DNA of 64,000 nt from Gnetum montanum. Its lineage: Eukaryota > Streptophyta > Gnetopsida > Gnetales > Gnetaceae. Location: contig MNCI01029492.1 of assembly GCA_015680685.1 (NCBI GenBank), forward strand, positions 383,061-447,060, in the 5' to 3' direction. The notes under the pieces were generated by a model. The model had not been told where the DNA came from and did not search any database. It saw only the letters and a list, made by a program, of their open reading frames with translations. This document shows, one piece after another, positions 11,529-23,293 of this stretch; the first letter of the stretch is position 1, and the number at the start of each line of letters is the position of its first letter. Both the position numbers and the translations under genes were made by a program.

Positions 11529-14472
11529 TCAAGTTTCATACAAAATGGTGAAAGGTATGAGATTATTAACTGACAAGACAATCATTGCAACAATCAAAAT
11601 TAGGAACAAAAAAAGAATGATGGAGCCACTATTTATGCCAGGAGGTTGTGGCTCTTCCACAATATCCTTTCCTTTGCCTTTATCTCCTAGTTTCGAAGGC
11701 TTGTGATGATGTAGCAGCGATTGAAATTTCTCCTTCTCTATCCTAGGATCATGCATAGTCCATGCAAATGATTATATGTGTGAGGGAAGTGGCACATCCC
11801 ACAAACATGGTAGCTACAAAAACATTTGATTGGCTTTTACATACCAAGCCACAAATTGATGTCTCTCCTCTTCAAATGCCTTGACCTTATCTCTCAACTC
11901 TTGATAATCAATGAAGTGTCTGGCCAAGTTTGCAACTACATCTTTTTGTCCATGGTAGCTCGCCTTAACCACCTCCAATTCTACAATTGCAACCGCTAGC
12001 TTGTCAAGAGCTACTTTGTTGTCAACAACCTCCTTTTCATACAATGCGTATGTGGTGGCTACTTGCCTCTCGAGCTCATTGTGCAGGTGCCTTGCTATCA
12101 ACATGGCCAAGTTGGCGTATTGAAGATTGGACAACTCCATGTACCCTTTTAGATCAGCAATCTGTAGGTCCTAGCTTTCAACCTCCACCTAGTAGGCAAG
12201 GGCATATGTATCTAGGATGTTTCTCTAGTTGGATTTTTGGGCCACAAAGGAATCTATTTGACCCTTTGCCATCTAGATTTATTTTTTCAATGACTTCTTT
12301 GTACATGCTCACCTGGTCATAGAAGTGCTCTTTAAGGTGCTCATGCTTTTTGGCCTCATTCTTCCACACACTTATTTAATGGCCAACTTTTATCGAATAG
12401 TGCATACCTCCTCCATGGAGAGGGTTCAATTTTCTTAGGCAAGATGAGTTATGTTGTGGTTGACCTATACTAGCTACTCTCTTAGCTGGTGGACACTTTC
12501 TTCTAGCAAATTATTTTGCTACTCAATGGTGGTCAACCTATTATTTGTTGCACTTAACTGCTTATTTTCTTCTTGTATGGTGGTAAGGGCCTTGAGATGG
12601 GCATGGGTTTGCTCTTCTATGATGAAATCATCTCATATCGCTTGCTCTCTTTCCCGTGCCAAGGTTTATTCTCTTCTATCATCTAAGCCAATTACTTAGT
12701 TTGGAAAGCCTCCATTATCTTAGGTGGGATCAATGAATATGGATCCCACTTTTTTCCCTTAAGGTTGTGAGCTCTTAATGAAGCCTTTGGGATTTCACTT
12801 CTACGTGCTTGACCCTATGCTCGGTAATGACAAGTTTTCCTTTAGTTGAAATCAGTTTGAACTATCCTATAGTGACATCGCTAGGGATGTCAAACAAGGA
12901 GGTCATTAGCTACCTTGTCTACAGTAGTCTATCTAACATAACCTCGTGTTCAGCTGGAGTCATGGTAGGACCAACCAATGCTTGCGCATCCTATGCACCT
13001 GTGAGATCCATTGGTGGTACAACAGAAATGTTAAAGAATTATTTTATGTGGCCCTTGATAATATATGCTACACATGTCGCATCTTGGTGTTGCATGACTA
13101 CAACTATAGCCCCTTCACCAATTTCAAGTAGTACTTGAAATGATGTGGCATTCCTAGAGATCTATTGTGACTACTGGGCTTCTTTTCTAGATTGGAGTGA
13201 AACCTGCCCTGTGGCAGAATCAGTAGACACCATGGGCTAGACTACATCATTAAGAACTCGAAAGAGACTTGACTCATCAAGTGTTCCCCAGCTCATGAGG
13301 TCTAAGATCCACCAGAGATGACTAAGTGTGGACCTATAATCATAAATTGGTGACTGTTGTTGAGGTGGTTGAGATGGTAGTAGTGGTTGTTTAGATTGTG
13401 GTCTATGGCTAGGTCCTAGTTCTTGCTACTACTTGGCCTATGCCAACTGGTGCCTGAGCTGTTCAATTTGTTGCTCTAATTAGGTGATGTATCCCCACTT
13501 TGGTTACTTCTCTAGTTGCTGCTCCTCTTGTTCTTCTTGCTCTCTGAGATCTTTTCTCGGAGGCGTTGATTTGAGCAGTTCTGCAAAAGAAGCATTTTGA
13601 GCTTTGTAAGGTACATCATTGGTATAACTAAGGATTCCAACACAACGACACAATTTCTAGATTAGATAGGAGAACAAAAAAGTGAGCTTCCCCATCTTTG
13701 CCTCTTTGAACCACCGCTCAATCTCCATGAAGTATAGTTGGGGGATGTTGGCTTGAAATTTTTCCATTAACACAACACATCCTTGAGCCACATAGGTGGA
13801 TAGACGATTGAGCCCCTTCATTGGAAACAAATAATATGTCCCAATTTTAAAATAGGTACACTCTTCCAGGCTCAATCTATTATACGACTTATTCTCTTCA
13901 TCAAAAGCATGTTTCAACCATAGCTTGAAACTCTTCGAATCAAGTCGAGTTGATAGGACCGATAATCATGCTCCAATATTTGGAGAATTTAGGGCTTTAG
14001 TGATTGGCCAGACAAAATAAGAGACTATGACCCCACCAATTCTTACAGTGGTACCTTCTTCTTTACCATGCCAAAAAGAATAAGTCTCCCCAAGGTACCA
14101 TTCTACAGTTTTAGACAAGATTGGCCAAAATGGAGATGCTTGCAACTGTGTCCTCATTGATTGAGGGGTGAACTCCATGAACAACCCGAAGTTCATTTCC
14201 ACAATGACTGAGGCCAACATGGGACGTGCCTGAATGGTAGCAAGGCATTCCAGTGATAATGTGAGTTTTTGTCCTTGCACTTGAGGTGTTGCCTCTACCT
14301 GCACAAATTGAGCTTTGGCAGGGACTTTTTCAGGGGCTTCTTAATGGTTACTGAATGACTATGCCTCATACTCAATTGGTGGTCCTTGCTAGCCAGTTTG
14401 ACCTTGATTTCCCCAAGGGTGTTTGCTTAGTCCTTGTGATGGATTGCCTTGGGTTGCTTGTTTGGGGGCCAT
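11529..14472 (-). pseudogene. Third ORF of element B: long env-position protein with C-terminal hydrophobic anchor
   Basis: Sense-strand ORF downstream of the missing pol, about 2944 bases (~980 codons), with a few stops. It starts MAPKQATQGNPSQG at 14472, directly after TTATAG. A domain at 13960-13640 (YFKIGTYYLFPMKG, YFMEIERWFKEAKMG, LTFLFSYLI) resembles the plant 'putative transposon protein' domain known from Athila-type elements. The middle (13560-11800) is rich in Glu, Gln, Lys and Leu and looks coiled-coil, for example YALYEKEVVDNKVALDKLAV. The C terminus carries a long hydrophobic stretch, SIILFLFLILIVAMIVLSV. Element C encodes a matching protein of nearly the same length. The layout is env-like, but no fusion or receptor-binding feature is recognised and function is unknown. 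Confidence 0.65.
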
Positions 14473-14790
14473 CTATAATCACACAAAACATCAGGTTACT
14501 AAAGGATCCTTGTATTGATCATGTTACACATTTATACCTTAGTCAACCTTCAGTGTATGTTATAGCCATGTTAGATTGTAGAGTTAAGGCCTTACTTTTT
14601 GTTCAAAATGACCCAATAAGGTAGTTAAGGCACTTAGGGATACATCAAAAGTATCTTTGGCATGGTGGGTAATGTTTATTTACTTATTTATCTTTGATTT
14701 TACTTAGTGTATTCATTGTTTACCCTCAAAATACCTTTTCGGTGATAGTGATTTTCAAAAAACAATGTGATGTTAGGTGGACACAACAAA

Positions 14791-14801
14791 CCCCCATGAC
14801 T
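14791..14801 (-). promoter_or_regulatory. AGTCATGGGGG motif upstream of the third ORF
   Basis: An exact CCCCCATGACT (minus strand AGTCATGGGGG) lies about 320 bases before the third-ORF start. The same 11-mer sits at the equivalent place in E, F and G and resembles the polypurine tract beside the 3' LTR. Confidence 0.55.
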
Positions 14802-14819
14802 AAGATGGACACTCTGGGG

Positions 14820-15095
14820 ATAGACAGGTGCAAATGACACAAAAAATAGAGTGCAAACAAGCGAGATATAGTGTGTGGACGAAGGGTGTGCAAAGCTTAA
14901 ATCGCTAGAGAAAAAAAACTACAAAAACTCCCCTTACATTATGATGTGAATATGAAATTATGAGCATAGCTAAGTGTCATATTTATAGGTTTTATGGCCT
15001 CGATATTAGGTACTTAACATCGGGGATCTGATGTCAGGGCCCCTCTGATATCTGGGATCTGATATCGGAGTTCCCAGAAAAACACTCAACTGACA
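14820..15095 (-). repeat. U3-like palindromic block inside element B
   Basis: This block sits between post-pol sequence and the third ORF. It carries a minus-strand TATA-like element (+ TCATATTTATAGG near 14980) and GATATC-type palindromes (TCTGATATCTGGGATC, CTGATATCGGAG) near 15045-15080, the hallmarks of this family's U3. The end AACACTCAACTGA vaguely resembles an LTR terminus. It may be an LTR fragment captured internally; element E has ordinary untranslated sequence at this position. Confidence 0.4.
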
Positions 15096-16367
15096 ATTTG
15101 ACAAAGGGAGAATAATTCAAGGGTAAGAATAAAAGAGTTTGAGGTACCAAACATTAAAAACTTGGTAATGTCATCAAGATAATGCTAGGGAAATGAATAA
15201 TGCACAAAAGTGAAGAGGGTATATAGTTAGGGAAAGATGAAATGATAGTTATTAAAGCACAATGGAAGGTGCATAAATCAGGTGGCATTGAAAAACAAGT
15301 AGAAGACACAAGAGTTACACAAGTGGATCCTTCCCAAAGAAAGCACATGTCAATGATGCCCTTGCATCATACCAGAAGATGTCTGTAGGCACCTACGATG
15401 TTAAATGCGACTAATACTTGTCACACAACAACACACACACAAAACATAACAAAAAAAATACACCACCATTAGTAGAGAATTATGACTATGTAAATCTAGA
15501 TCATAGATGAAAACACAACGAATAGTGAGGTGAGGAATGGAAAGCATGGAGCTCGTATGAAGCCACTTGTGTGTTTGGTGGTTAAGGTGACTTTGACAAC
15601 AACCCTCCCAAATCCAGACCAAAAACAACCACATCCAGTGACCTTGCATCAACACACTTAACTAATCCATTCCCTCAAGCAACAAGGGTGTTCTCATAGA
15701 TCAACCACCATCCCACCAAAAAGAAGAAAAGAGTAACACAAAGTGCAGAAGGACCTTAGTTAGAGGGAATCTTCAGGCATGGGTACATGTATTTCTAGTT
15801 CCATAACCAGTGCTTGTAGCCCATACTCCATTATTACATCTAAAGGGTGTGCTTTGAATTCCCATCAGTTTTTTTTGGCTTTTTGGATGGGAACCAAACC
15901 ATGCAAAGGCTTATTGACTGGGTCAACTTCCTGGTGGTGTTTGGCGATGGAATGGTTGAAAAAAAATGACAACATCCACACACCCAAGAGAATAAACTAG
16001 CACAAGTGCATCAAATACCCTTGAAGTCACATCCTTTTCAATTCCTTTGAATCCTTCTTCAGGGTGGAGGATACGAAGCCATAGATTCATTATAGTTTGA
16101 TTAGAAGAGGGGCTCCATCCTTCCAAAATAGAGGGAAACCATAGAATTAAGCAGATGGATGGATGATGTGGACTCACCATTCACACAGTTAAACATTTAT
16201 GATAGAAACAACACAGAAACAAATCCCCACCCCAAGTGGACCAAAGTAAAGCTCACTTATTGATCAAGAACATTTAGGAATGGTAAAAAAAATAAATCAA
16301 AACAAAACAAAACAAAAAACAAAATAAAATAAAACAAAACAAAAGAAAAAGGAGGATTAGTTCATGG
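15096..16367 (-). other. Post-pol 3' untranslated region of element B
   Basis: Non-coding sequence collinear with 56500-57600 of E and 43100-44300 of G. Shared landmarks include ACCAGTGCTTGTAGCCCA (15808), GGGTGTGCTTTGAATTC (15845) and the A-rich-loop stem (15859-15893). An (AAACA)n-like tract at 16295-16350 corresponds to the U-rich run just after pol in other copies. No protein is supported. Confidence 0.65.
15859..15893 (-). promoter_or_regulatory. Conserved stem with A-rich loop (element B copy)
   Basis: On the plus strand TTCCCATC (15859-15866) pairs with GATGGGAA (15886-15893) around a T-rich loop, that is an A-rich loop in the minus-strand transcript. Element D has the same arms, while E, F and G have TTCTCAC/GTGAGAA at the homologous place, so both arms changed together. 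Confidence 0.6.
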
Positions 16368-17300
16368 TTAGAAAGGAAGATAGGCCCAAGGACTATGCAT
16401 TGGAGGGCGATACGAACTAGAAAAAGGGTCCATGCATTGTGGATACATGGTATAGGGCATGCTTCTTAGTGGTGTCACACACATGCCATAAGGGCTGGGT
16501 TGGTACATTGGTGTGGAAGATGGGGTAGCTTGAAACGTTCCCAGTGTCCAACTGAGGTCATGATAACTTGATGGCATGCATGGATTCTGTTGTCTTGACA
16601 TAAAATTAGAATCCATGGTAGTGGTCAAAATAGAAGTAGAGATAACAAGCGACTTTGGTATATGTACAGAAGGTGGTAGATCCAAAGGAAGGGATACATC
16701 ACTAGATTTCCCTTGTGCAGGAGTAGTAGATACAGTGGGTGATGCTTGGCCTTTACATTTTTTGGTGCAAATCATCCTAAAGAAGGGACGTTTGTGTGGT
16801 TGTAAAGGGTTTCCACCAAATTGATCATTGGTATGTACAGTTGCTACACAAGTAGCTACTTGTGGCTATAAAGGATGTTGTGCTGAACTCTTTAGAATGG
16901 GTGACGAAGCGTGAAGGGGAAAAACATGAGAGCTTGGAAAAGATGGTGGAGGATATGTGGCACGCGATGGTGACAACATGGGAGATGACACGTAGCAATG
17001 GTGTTCTAGTGAGTGGTATGCATGTAGGAAAGAAGAGGAAGATGAATGGGAACTTGTCAGAGAAAAAGGCTATTGAACGTAGTACTCACATGAGTACAAA
17101 TGATGAGATGGTTGCCAAGTGGGTGATTGCCTCCCCCATGACTGTGGTGGTTTCCACTATGATTGAGATCGACCATAAGGCTGAGGATGGTTCCTACCCA
17201 TGTGGGTATAGGATGGACCATAACCACGTGGATGGAAGGATATTCTTCTAGGCTTTTGCTGGCATAAGAAATTTGGATTTAGCATAGAAGCCCAATGCTC
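16368..17300 (-). pseudogene. gag proline-rich tail of element B
   Basis: This is the C-terminal low-complexity tail of Gag, rich in Pro, Ser, Tyr, Gln and Met, such as PSSTPMYQPSPYGMCVTPL and SSSYRPPMHSPWAYLPF. The corresponding E and F sequences are YGYYVQ- and proline-rich. An exact AGTCATGGGGG (minus) occurs at 17133-17143. The reading ends in stops, and what follows is untranslated region rather than protease, which locates the pol deletion. Confidence 0.6.
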
Positions 17301-18300
17301 CTATAGATGTGACAATATTGGGCATCGGACCTTTAGATGATCATAAAGGCAAAGGTCACATTCCTCATCTATGTTTGTAGTGGAGCTATTTGCCTTGTTT
17401 TCAATAGTAGTGTGTTTGTCTCGTTGGCCTTTCATCTCACTTGTTTCACGATTTCTTCCTTTATGTTGAGATTCTTCACCGAGACTGTGTTGTGCCACAC
17501 TCACTTCAGTAGGCTTGGCATATGATGAAGCACTATGTTGAAGCCATGTAGACATTCTATTCAACCTTGCATGGAATTTATCAATTAGTTATTGTATCGG
17601 AAAGGGATGTTGGGACATCTCCCTGTGGAAAGTTACCTTATCCTAGTTAGTGACCATTTCTGTTACAAACGTTGATTCCCATTGGTGGTTTTCCAAACTT
17701 TGTTGTTTACACAACTCTCCTTCCTCTTTATCAACCCATTGAATTAGCCTTAAAATATGATGGTCTTCTAATTCATGTAGTTGCTCCTTAGTGTATGTTC
17801 CAAGGATCTCTCGTGTTTGAGTCTGAAGCCCATCTATGATGTGGTGAAGTTGTTCTTCCTGGAAGAAGCCATGGCCTGGACATTTATGCAATAAAGAGTA
17901 ATAACATTCTAGGGCCAAATACAAGGGCTCATGTTCTATTTTTTGCCACTCCTAGATCTATTTCCATAATTGGAACACTCTATCATAAGTTTGATACTTG
18001 TCGCTGAACAATTCTAACATCATGGACCAATGCTTAATAGAATTAGGTTTCAATGACTAATACCACATGGCAGCTTGATCAACGAGTGTCCAAGGGAAGA
18101 GTTTTAACTTCTGCCACATGTTTTCAAGGTTCTGTAAGGTGCATGCATCATGGAAGGCTTTCAAATGCTGTTGCAGATTGGAATTATAGCCTCCTCTAAA
18201 CCTAGGGATATACTCCATTTGGATTCATTTGATACAACTATCCTGTTGATGTTTTTTGGGGATTCTAATAGCCTCCTAAATGTTTGCTAAGCTTCAAGTC
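17301..18300 (-). pseudogene. gag capsid core and zinc knuckle of element B
   Basis: The minus strand reads, near 18250-17640, a capsid-like core including YYSLLHKCPGHGFFQEEQL, HHIIDGLQTQTREILG and LHELEDHHILRLIQWV, parallel to DGLRHETRRTLGMYAQGRL in E. At 17350-17310 it has CDLCLYDHLKVRC, a zinc knuckle with three residues between the second Cys and the His. Between them is a Lys/Glu-rich segment (SLGEESQHKGRNRETSEMKG). Several stops and frame changes are present. The N-terminal block seen in A, D and E is not recognisable to the right. Confidence 0.7.
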
Positions 18301-18849
18301 AATAACAAGGGTTTACTTTCTCCATCAGACATCTCCATGTATGGAAGTTGAGTTGCATGAGTCTAATAACCCTATAGGTAGTTGTGATGATGATATGAGC
18401 ATTTCATTCTTCAGTGTTTGACATCGCAATTTATGTGGCGATCATACCTATATCGAACATCATCCAAACAAGACGTTGCAAAGGAAGATGAAGTGAGACT
18501 AGGAGAAGGGTTGTGGATCCTATGGTTCTCCAAATCATTCCATGATGATCACTCTCTTCGTCAGAAGTATTTGAATCTATCGAATATAATCATGAAACAC
18601 TATTTGAAAAGATTTGAACCCATTCAGATGGTTGCTTACTCCATTTTTTGTTGCTACATATAACATTGGTTCACCAGCGAATAGTTTCATTACTGGATAA
18701 ATCACTAATGTCATGTGCACAAGACATGTTGGAGATGCATGTGTGACTTATTACTCATCTTTGAAAGATAGATCATGGAAATGCCTACAATGAAGTTGTA
18801 TGATATAACTATCTTAGATAATTAGCATCATCCCTGGCAACAATGCTAA
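18301..18849 (-). other. Leader region and primer site of element B
   Basis: It holds remnants of the gag N terminus/leader with no clear frame. The primer site is at 18831-18848: on the minus strand TAGCATTGTTGCCAGGGA, beside the LTR. It matches the tRNA-Asp complement TGGCGCCGTTGCCGGGGA apart from a few changes, mostly transitions. Confidence 0.55.
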
Positions 18850-19681
18850 TGATGAGTGGCAAGGTACCCCTACATCCAACCATATGAATACAAGCGTGTT
18901 TGCATGATCTGGTCAAACTCTGTGGATGGGCTAATTGTGAGTTCTAAGATAGTTATTGTGCTTCGTTGTTCGTTTTCTTCCCACGTCAGACTAGTGGAAG
19001 CTTTGTCATGTATGGTTTAGTTCGAAGTGACGTGTATGATGTAATTCTTTACTATGGAACAATAATAAAGAGTTGATTAACTAAAGGTATGAAATAAATC
19101 CTACATTCAACCTAAGACGATGAGTATCTGAACCCGATTGTCTGTACGCACCTTGGGCTTCACGTAGTTTCTGCTAGGATTACCAAATGCTAATCGCTAC
19201 TAGGTTACCAGAAAATATGCTTACGTGCTCACAATTGATCGTACTCATTTCCCTTAATGACGAGGAACATAAATAACATTAATTGAAAACAATAATAAAT
19301 AAATACATCGAAATTTTAATCTAAGAAAATCATAAATGCAAAGTGGATGCTACAATGATGTAAATGATCTTGATCTTTATTGTCAAACATGTAATGTGCC
19401 CAAGTACATTGCACTCGAATAAGAATGTCGAGTAACCATAAAAATCACACTACGGGCATACATTGGAACTAAAATTGGAAAACTCTAACTAACTCTATCT
19501 ATCTTCTATCTCTACCTATCTGTCTATGTATCTCTCCCCCCGCACCATGCATCCCATGTGATATTTATAGGTGAGCATGGAAAAAACAACATTGGATATC
19601 TGACATCACTTACTGACTGTGATATCAGATCTCTAATATCGGAGCCCCAATATCACTTCTAATGTAGATGATGACTCATCA
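18850..19681 (-). repeat. 5' LTR of element B (832 bp)
   Basis: Termini are TGATGAG at 18850 and CTCATCA at 19675-19681, a 7-base inverted pair. It contains the conserved GGTACCCCTA end block, the paired TTACCA/GGTTACC motifs near 19170-19205, an R region with ATCTTTATTGTC (near 19372), a minus-strand TATA box (+ TATTTATAGG near 19562) and GATATC-type U3 palindromes at 19595-19660. Confidence 0.9.
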
Positions 19682-19689
19682 CTCTTCCT

Positions 19690-20163
19690 CAATGTTCCAT
19701 TTTTTGAGCCAGATCATTCCCTCATGGAACTACCCTTTTTCCTATATAGCCACTAAGAATTTGTTCAAAAATTTAGCCACTTTTCAACAAGAGAGACCAT
19801 AGATATATGAAAAAAAATGACAAAGGGCTTCTATCTTTAAGGGCAAATCATATTGTACCTGTCTTTTAACTTGAAACTCTTCTAGCAAAAAATGCTTCTA
19901 AACCTCTTTTATTTTCTTTCTATATTTACTAGCAAGCCTAGGGCCCTACACAACACACCAATACAAAAGAGTTTGTTACACAATATAGAATAACTTTCTT
20001 TTTATTTTCTAAGAGAAAATAGCTTCCTTCCTACATTTTCTTTTAATGTCAAATAGGGTTCTCAAAGCACCTACAATCCTATGTTTCATGAAAACTTTCC
20101 AATTGTACTTATGAGAAAGATCCAGCCCAAGGTCTCTATAATTTGGAGCTATATCTATTTGAT
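19690..20163 (-). pseudogene. LINE polyprotein fragment, region downstream of RT
   Basis: The minus strand reads NYRDLGLDLSHKYNWKVF, then RIVGALRTLFDIKRKCRKEA and KIKRKLFYIV, with QTLLYWCVV a little further on. This follows the plant LINE pattern YKYLGxxxxxxLxWxxxxxxR...ALxxLxxxCR and the later LYGCEVWG block. Stops are present. It directly continues the RT fragment at 21126-21660 once the solo LTR is removed, so the LTR split a LINE that was already there. Confidence 0.65.
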
Positions 20164-21125
20164 TGATGACTCATTAACTGGCTAAGATATCATAGATGCT
20201 ATATCATTAATGTTACATCACATCTGCATTGTAGCATCCCTATTGATGCATCTCAATTGGATACTACATTGCATCTGCTTTAACTTAGCTATGTTGATGG
20301 GTACAAATCGACACATCCCCATCAATGCATGTTTTGATGCATTGATGCATACATGTTGATGGAGCATATATGTTTGCCTATAAATATGCAAGCACCCATA
20401 ATGTATTTGACATCTTTTGGTCATTTTGTAGTTAGAATCTTGTAGTTTCATTTCATGATTTTAGTAGCAATCAGTAAGTGCTTGCAGTGTGGATTTGAGT
20501 TAGTTGTACGGTGTCTTGTTTGAGTGGCGTTATACTTGGACACATTCCATGAACATTAATAAGATCGAGATTTATTCACATTCATTGCAGCACTTTGACT
20601 TAGATTAGATTTACTTTCTATGAAATTTACTCTTCATGTACTTAGTTAATATTTATGATTTCAGGCATATTAATCAATTGGTGGAATAAGCATAAACACA
20701 TATTTGCTTGATAATCCCAACAAAATTATTGCTTAGTTCACCTAGTAGTATAATGCTTAGTAATCCTAGTAGTGGATATGTGGGTCCATGATGTACGTAT
20801 GCATGATGTGTACGGTAAGCAAGAAATGGATATTTATCATCCTTGGGCTAGTTTAGAATTTATCTTCCTATTTTTAATTAGGTTAAATAATTAATTTCTC
20901 TATTATTGTTAAGATTCACATAAGGACACAACAACATTAATTATCATATGCCTCACTTTGGACTAAATCATATGTGACAAAGCTACCGGTAGTCTAAGTG
21001 GAAAGACATCATCCTACGATTAATGCTTAATAATCTAGATGCCATGACTAGGCTCATCCACAGAATTTGATTAGATCATGTGTGAATGCTTATGATTCAT
21101 ATGGTTGGGTGTAGACTACTAATCA
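20164..21125 (+). repeat. Solo LTR in the LINE (962 bp)
   Basis: Plus-strand LTR of the main family, from TGATGAC to CTAATCA, flanked by TTGAT (20159-20163) and TTGAA (21126-21130), a likely one-mismatch target duplication. No internal sequence is attached, so it is a solo LTR. The TATA box TATAAATA is near 20380. U3 is packed with TTGATGCATC-, CATCAATGCATG- and TTGATGCATTGATGCAT-type palindromes. The R-region stem is TCTTGTTT/AATAAGA with a G-T wobble. Confidence 0.8.
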
Positions 21126-21660
21126 TTGAACTATACCAATAGGAAAAGAATAATCATGATTTATAGTACCACACACCATAATTTTTGTTTTTGCACATTA
21201 AATTTCATTCCATACTATTAGCAAAAATCATTTAGAATAATAAGCATTTGTTACAAAACTTCTTTGGACTTGGAGATGACAACTACATTATCCACATACA
21301 ACAAGAGGCTTACAAGATTATCACTAATTTTAATAGATTATTTACCTAGAAATTTAAGCATCCACTCCTCTAGTTCATCAATAAAAATGCAAAAAAGTGT
21401 AGGGGAAAGAGGACAACCTTGTTTCATCCCAATATTACTATGTAGTAAAACATTTTCATGTGAGTTGTAGTCTGTCATCTATATATATGCCTCTAAGTAA
21501 AGACTTTGAATTGGATATAATAAGGATGAAGAGTATCAATGTCTTGTAATCACTTTAATAGTTTACTCCAAATATATAAATCATATGCTTTAAAGAAATT
21601 CATGAAGCAAATAAAAGTTCTTTTATTTTACCCTTTCACATATTGTTTCAAAACTTGACA
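21126..21660 (-). pseudogene. LINE reverse transcriptase fragment
   Basis: The minus strand carries RT motifs of a plant non-LTR retrotransposon: FMNFFKAYDLYIWSKLLK (21600-21540), then GMKQGCPLSPTLFCIFIDEL (21430-21360) and LLLYVDNVVVISKSKE (21300-21250). The catalytic YADD has become YVDN, so it is inactive. Stops interrupt it. The family wording GxxQGCPLSPTLF is typical of L1-like plant LINEs. Upstream RT and endonuclease parts are not recognised. Confidence 0.75.
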
Positions 21661-22010
21661 TAAATACAACATCATCATAACAAGCATACCAAAACACAAT
21701 ATGTGTGAACTCCTTGTTGACCCACATACTCCAGATTATGAACATGTATACTAAATCCAAAATAAGAAACCAAAGAAAAAGGTAAAGGCAAATGACCAAA
21801 TTAATTGTAGTCCTCCCAAGGTAAAAATGACAGCAACAAAACAACATAGATAACACTTCATCCTAGTCCCACCAATCCTTGAGTCAAAACACTTGAAATT
21901 TTTAAAAGCTTGAAACTAACTTCCAAATGGTCCCAAAGCTTTAAAATTTATTAAGAATTGAAAAAGAACAAAAGAGACTCACAATCTAAACTTGTTCTTA
22001 TCATGCAGGT
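21661..22010. other. Spacer left of element C
   Basis: It may still contain decayed upstream LINE sequence on the minus strand (IWSMWVNKEFTH near 21710-21750), but I cannot support a domain. The last five bases, CAGGT (22006-22010), form the left target duplication of element C. Confidence 0.4.
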
Positions 22011-22858
22011 TGATGAATCATCATTCTTGGGCCATGTCGATGAGATCTCATCGATGTGTTCCCGTTGATGTAGGGTTTGATTCGTTGACATGTACTCGTC
22101 GATAGGGCACCTTTTTTTTTCTATAAATGTGCACCTACCTGCTACATTTATGGCATTTCTTTCATAGTTGTAGTGAAGCACTTGCAGTTTTTCCTCTCAT
22201 AAGTTAGAATATTTTCTAAGTGCCTGCAGTAGGAGTCAAAAGGTGTATGGATCTTTATCCGAGCACTATTGTACCTGAGCACTTCAATGTGTGTCGCAAG
22301 AAAGATGAGTTTTTCCGATAAACCTTGCAACACTTAAACTAGATTAATTATTTTACTTAAGGATTTAATAATCAAACAATTTACTTCACTGTTTTTAACT
22401 AATTAATTAATATAGATTAAATAGCAACACATAAGTATGACCACTTTGACAATACATCTAATGCTTGGTAATCCCAATAACACTTAATGTTTGGTAACCC
22501 AGTAGCGCTATACATGCTCAGGATGTGCACAGCAAGTGGGAATGAATGGTTATGTTAGGATTAGTTAAGTGATAGCTAGTTACTAGATTAGTTAAACATT
22601 AAATTACTTTATTCTTTATTCTTGTTCATCAATCAACTTAATTCATAAAAGATAAAAATGATAAAAATCATATACCTTAGTTACACTTAACCATACCCTT
22701 GCACTTCACAAGTGAAACTAGGAAGACAATGATTGCAATAGTTGTTTCACCTCCTAGAACCCAGTGTACTTAGAGAACTAAAGTTTACAGAATTCAATCG
22801 GATCCCTAAGTGAATGCTAGTGAATCGTATGGTTAGGTGTAGGGTATACTCACTACCA
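22011..22858 (+). repeat. 5' LTR of element C (848 bp)
   Basis: It starts TGATGAATCATCATTC after CAGGT. U3 palindromes include TCGATGAGATCTCATCGA (near 22038), a 16-18-base near-perfect palindrome, and GTTGATG/CGTTGACATG repeats. TATA-like CTATAAATG is near 22120. The R stem ATCTTTAT/AAGAAAGAT (22251-22306) is degraded. Paired TTGGTAATCCC and TTGGTAACCC motifs lie near 22460-22500. The end ACTACCA lacks the consensus CTCATCA. Confidence 0.85.
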
Positions 22859-23293
22859 CTGGCACTATTGCCAAGGACTTTAGTTAGTTTCGTATACAAT
22901 CTAGAACTTAGTGAAAATTATTCAACATCGTTGGATCAAACCTTAAAGTTGCAATTATTCAAATAATAGTAATAATTGTAAAAAGCACACTAATTTTTCT
23001 TCTAATAAAAAATTTCTTCTTCTCACAGGGATGATTCTCTACTAAAAATTCAAACACACATCCAATCAAAGAAATAAATGATGAAATTAGCTAGTGCCCC
23101 AACAATACTGAGTGGTATATACTCATCCTAATGAGTATGTGTCCAACTTCACCTTCATCCTACCTTAAGATGACGAGATGCAGTGGAAGGACATGGAGGT
23201 TAACATTGTGTTTCTGCCTCATTGATCAATTCCTACAATGCTCCAATAAAATCTTATGAGGTTGGGCATCCAAGGGCTCCATGTTGAGTAGGT
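22859..23293 (+). pseudogene. Primer site and gag N-terminal remnant of element C
   Basis: The primer site TGGCACTATTGCCAAGGA is at 22860-22877. After the leader, 23108-23250 encodes VVYTHPNEYVSNFTFILP and DMEVNIVFL, the Gag N-terminal block shared with A and E. Sequence then breaks abruptly at 23294 into the mid-LTR of element D. Capsid, zinc knuckle and pol of C are missing. Confidence 0.65.

Larger units (their letters stand above)
11009..19681 (-). mobile_element. Element B: pol-deleted family member with a long third ORF
   Basis: It runs right to left: 5' LTR 18850-19681, primer site, gag parts, 3' untranslated region, third ORF, polypurine tract and a truncated 3' LTR. Protease, RT, RNase H and integrase are missing: the gag tail at 16368 passes straight into post-pol sequence. 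The two LTRs share long near-identical stretches, for example TCTATCTACCTATCTG-like text and the GATATC palindromes. The 3' LTR has lost about 340 bases, so no target duplication can be tested. It interrupts a LINE. Confidence 0.85.
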
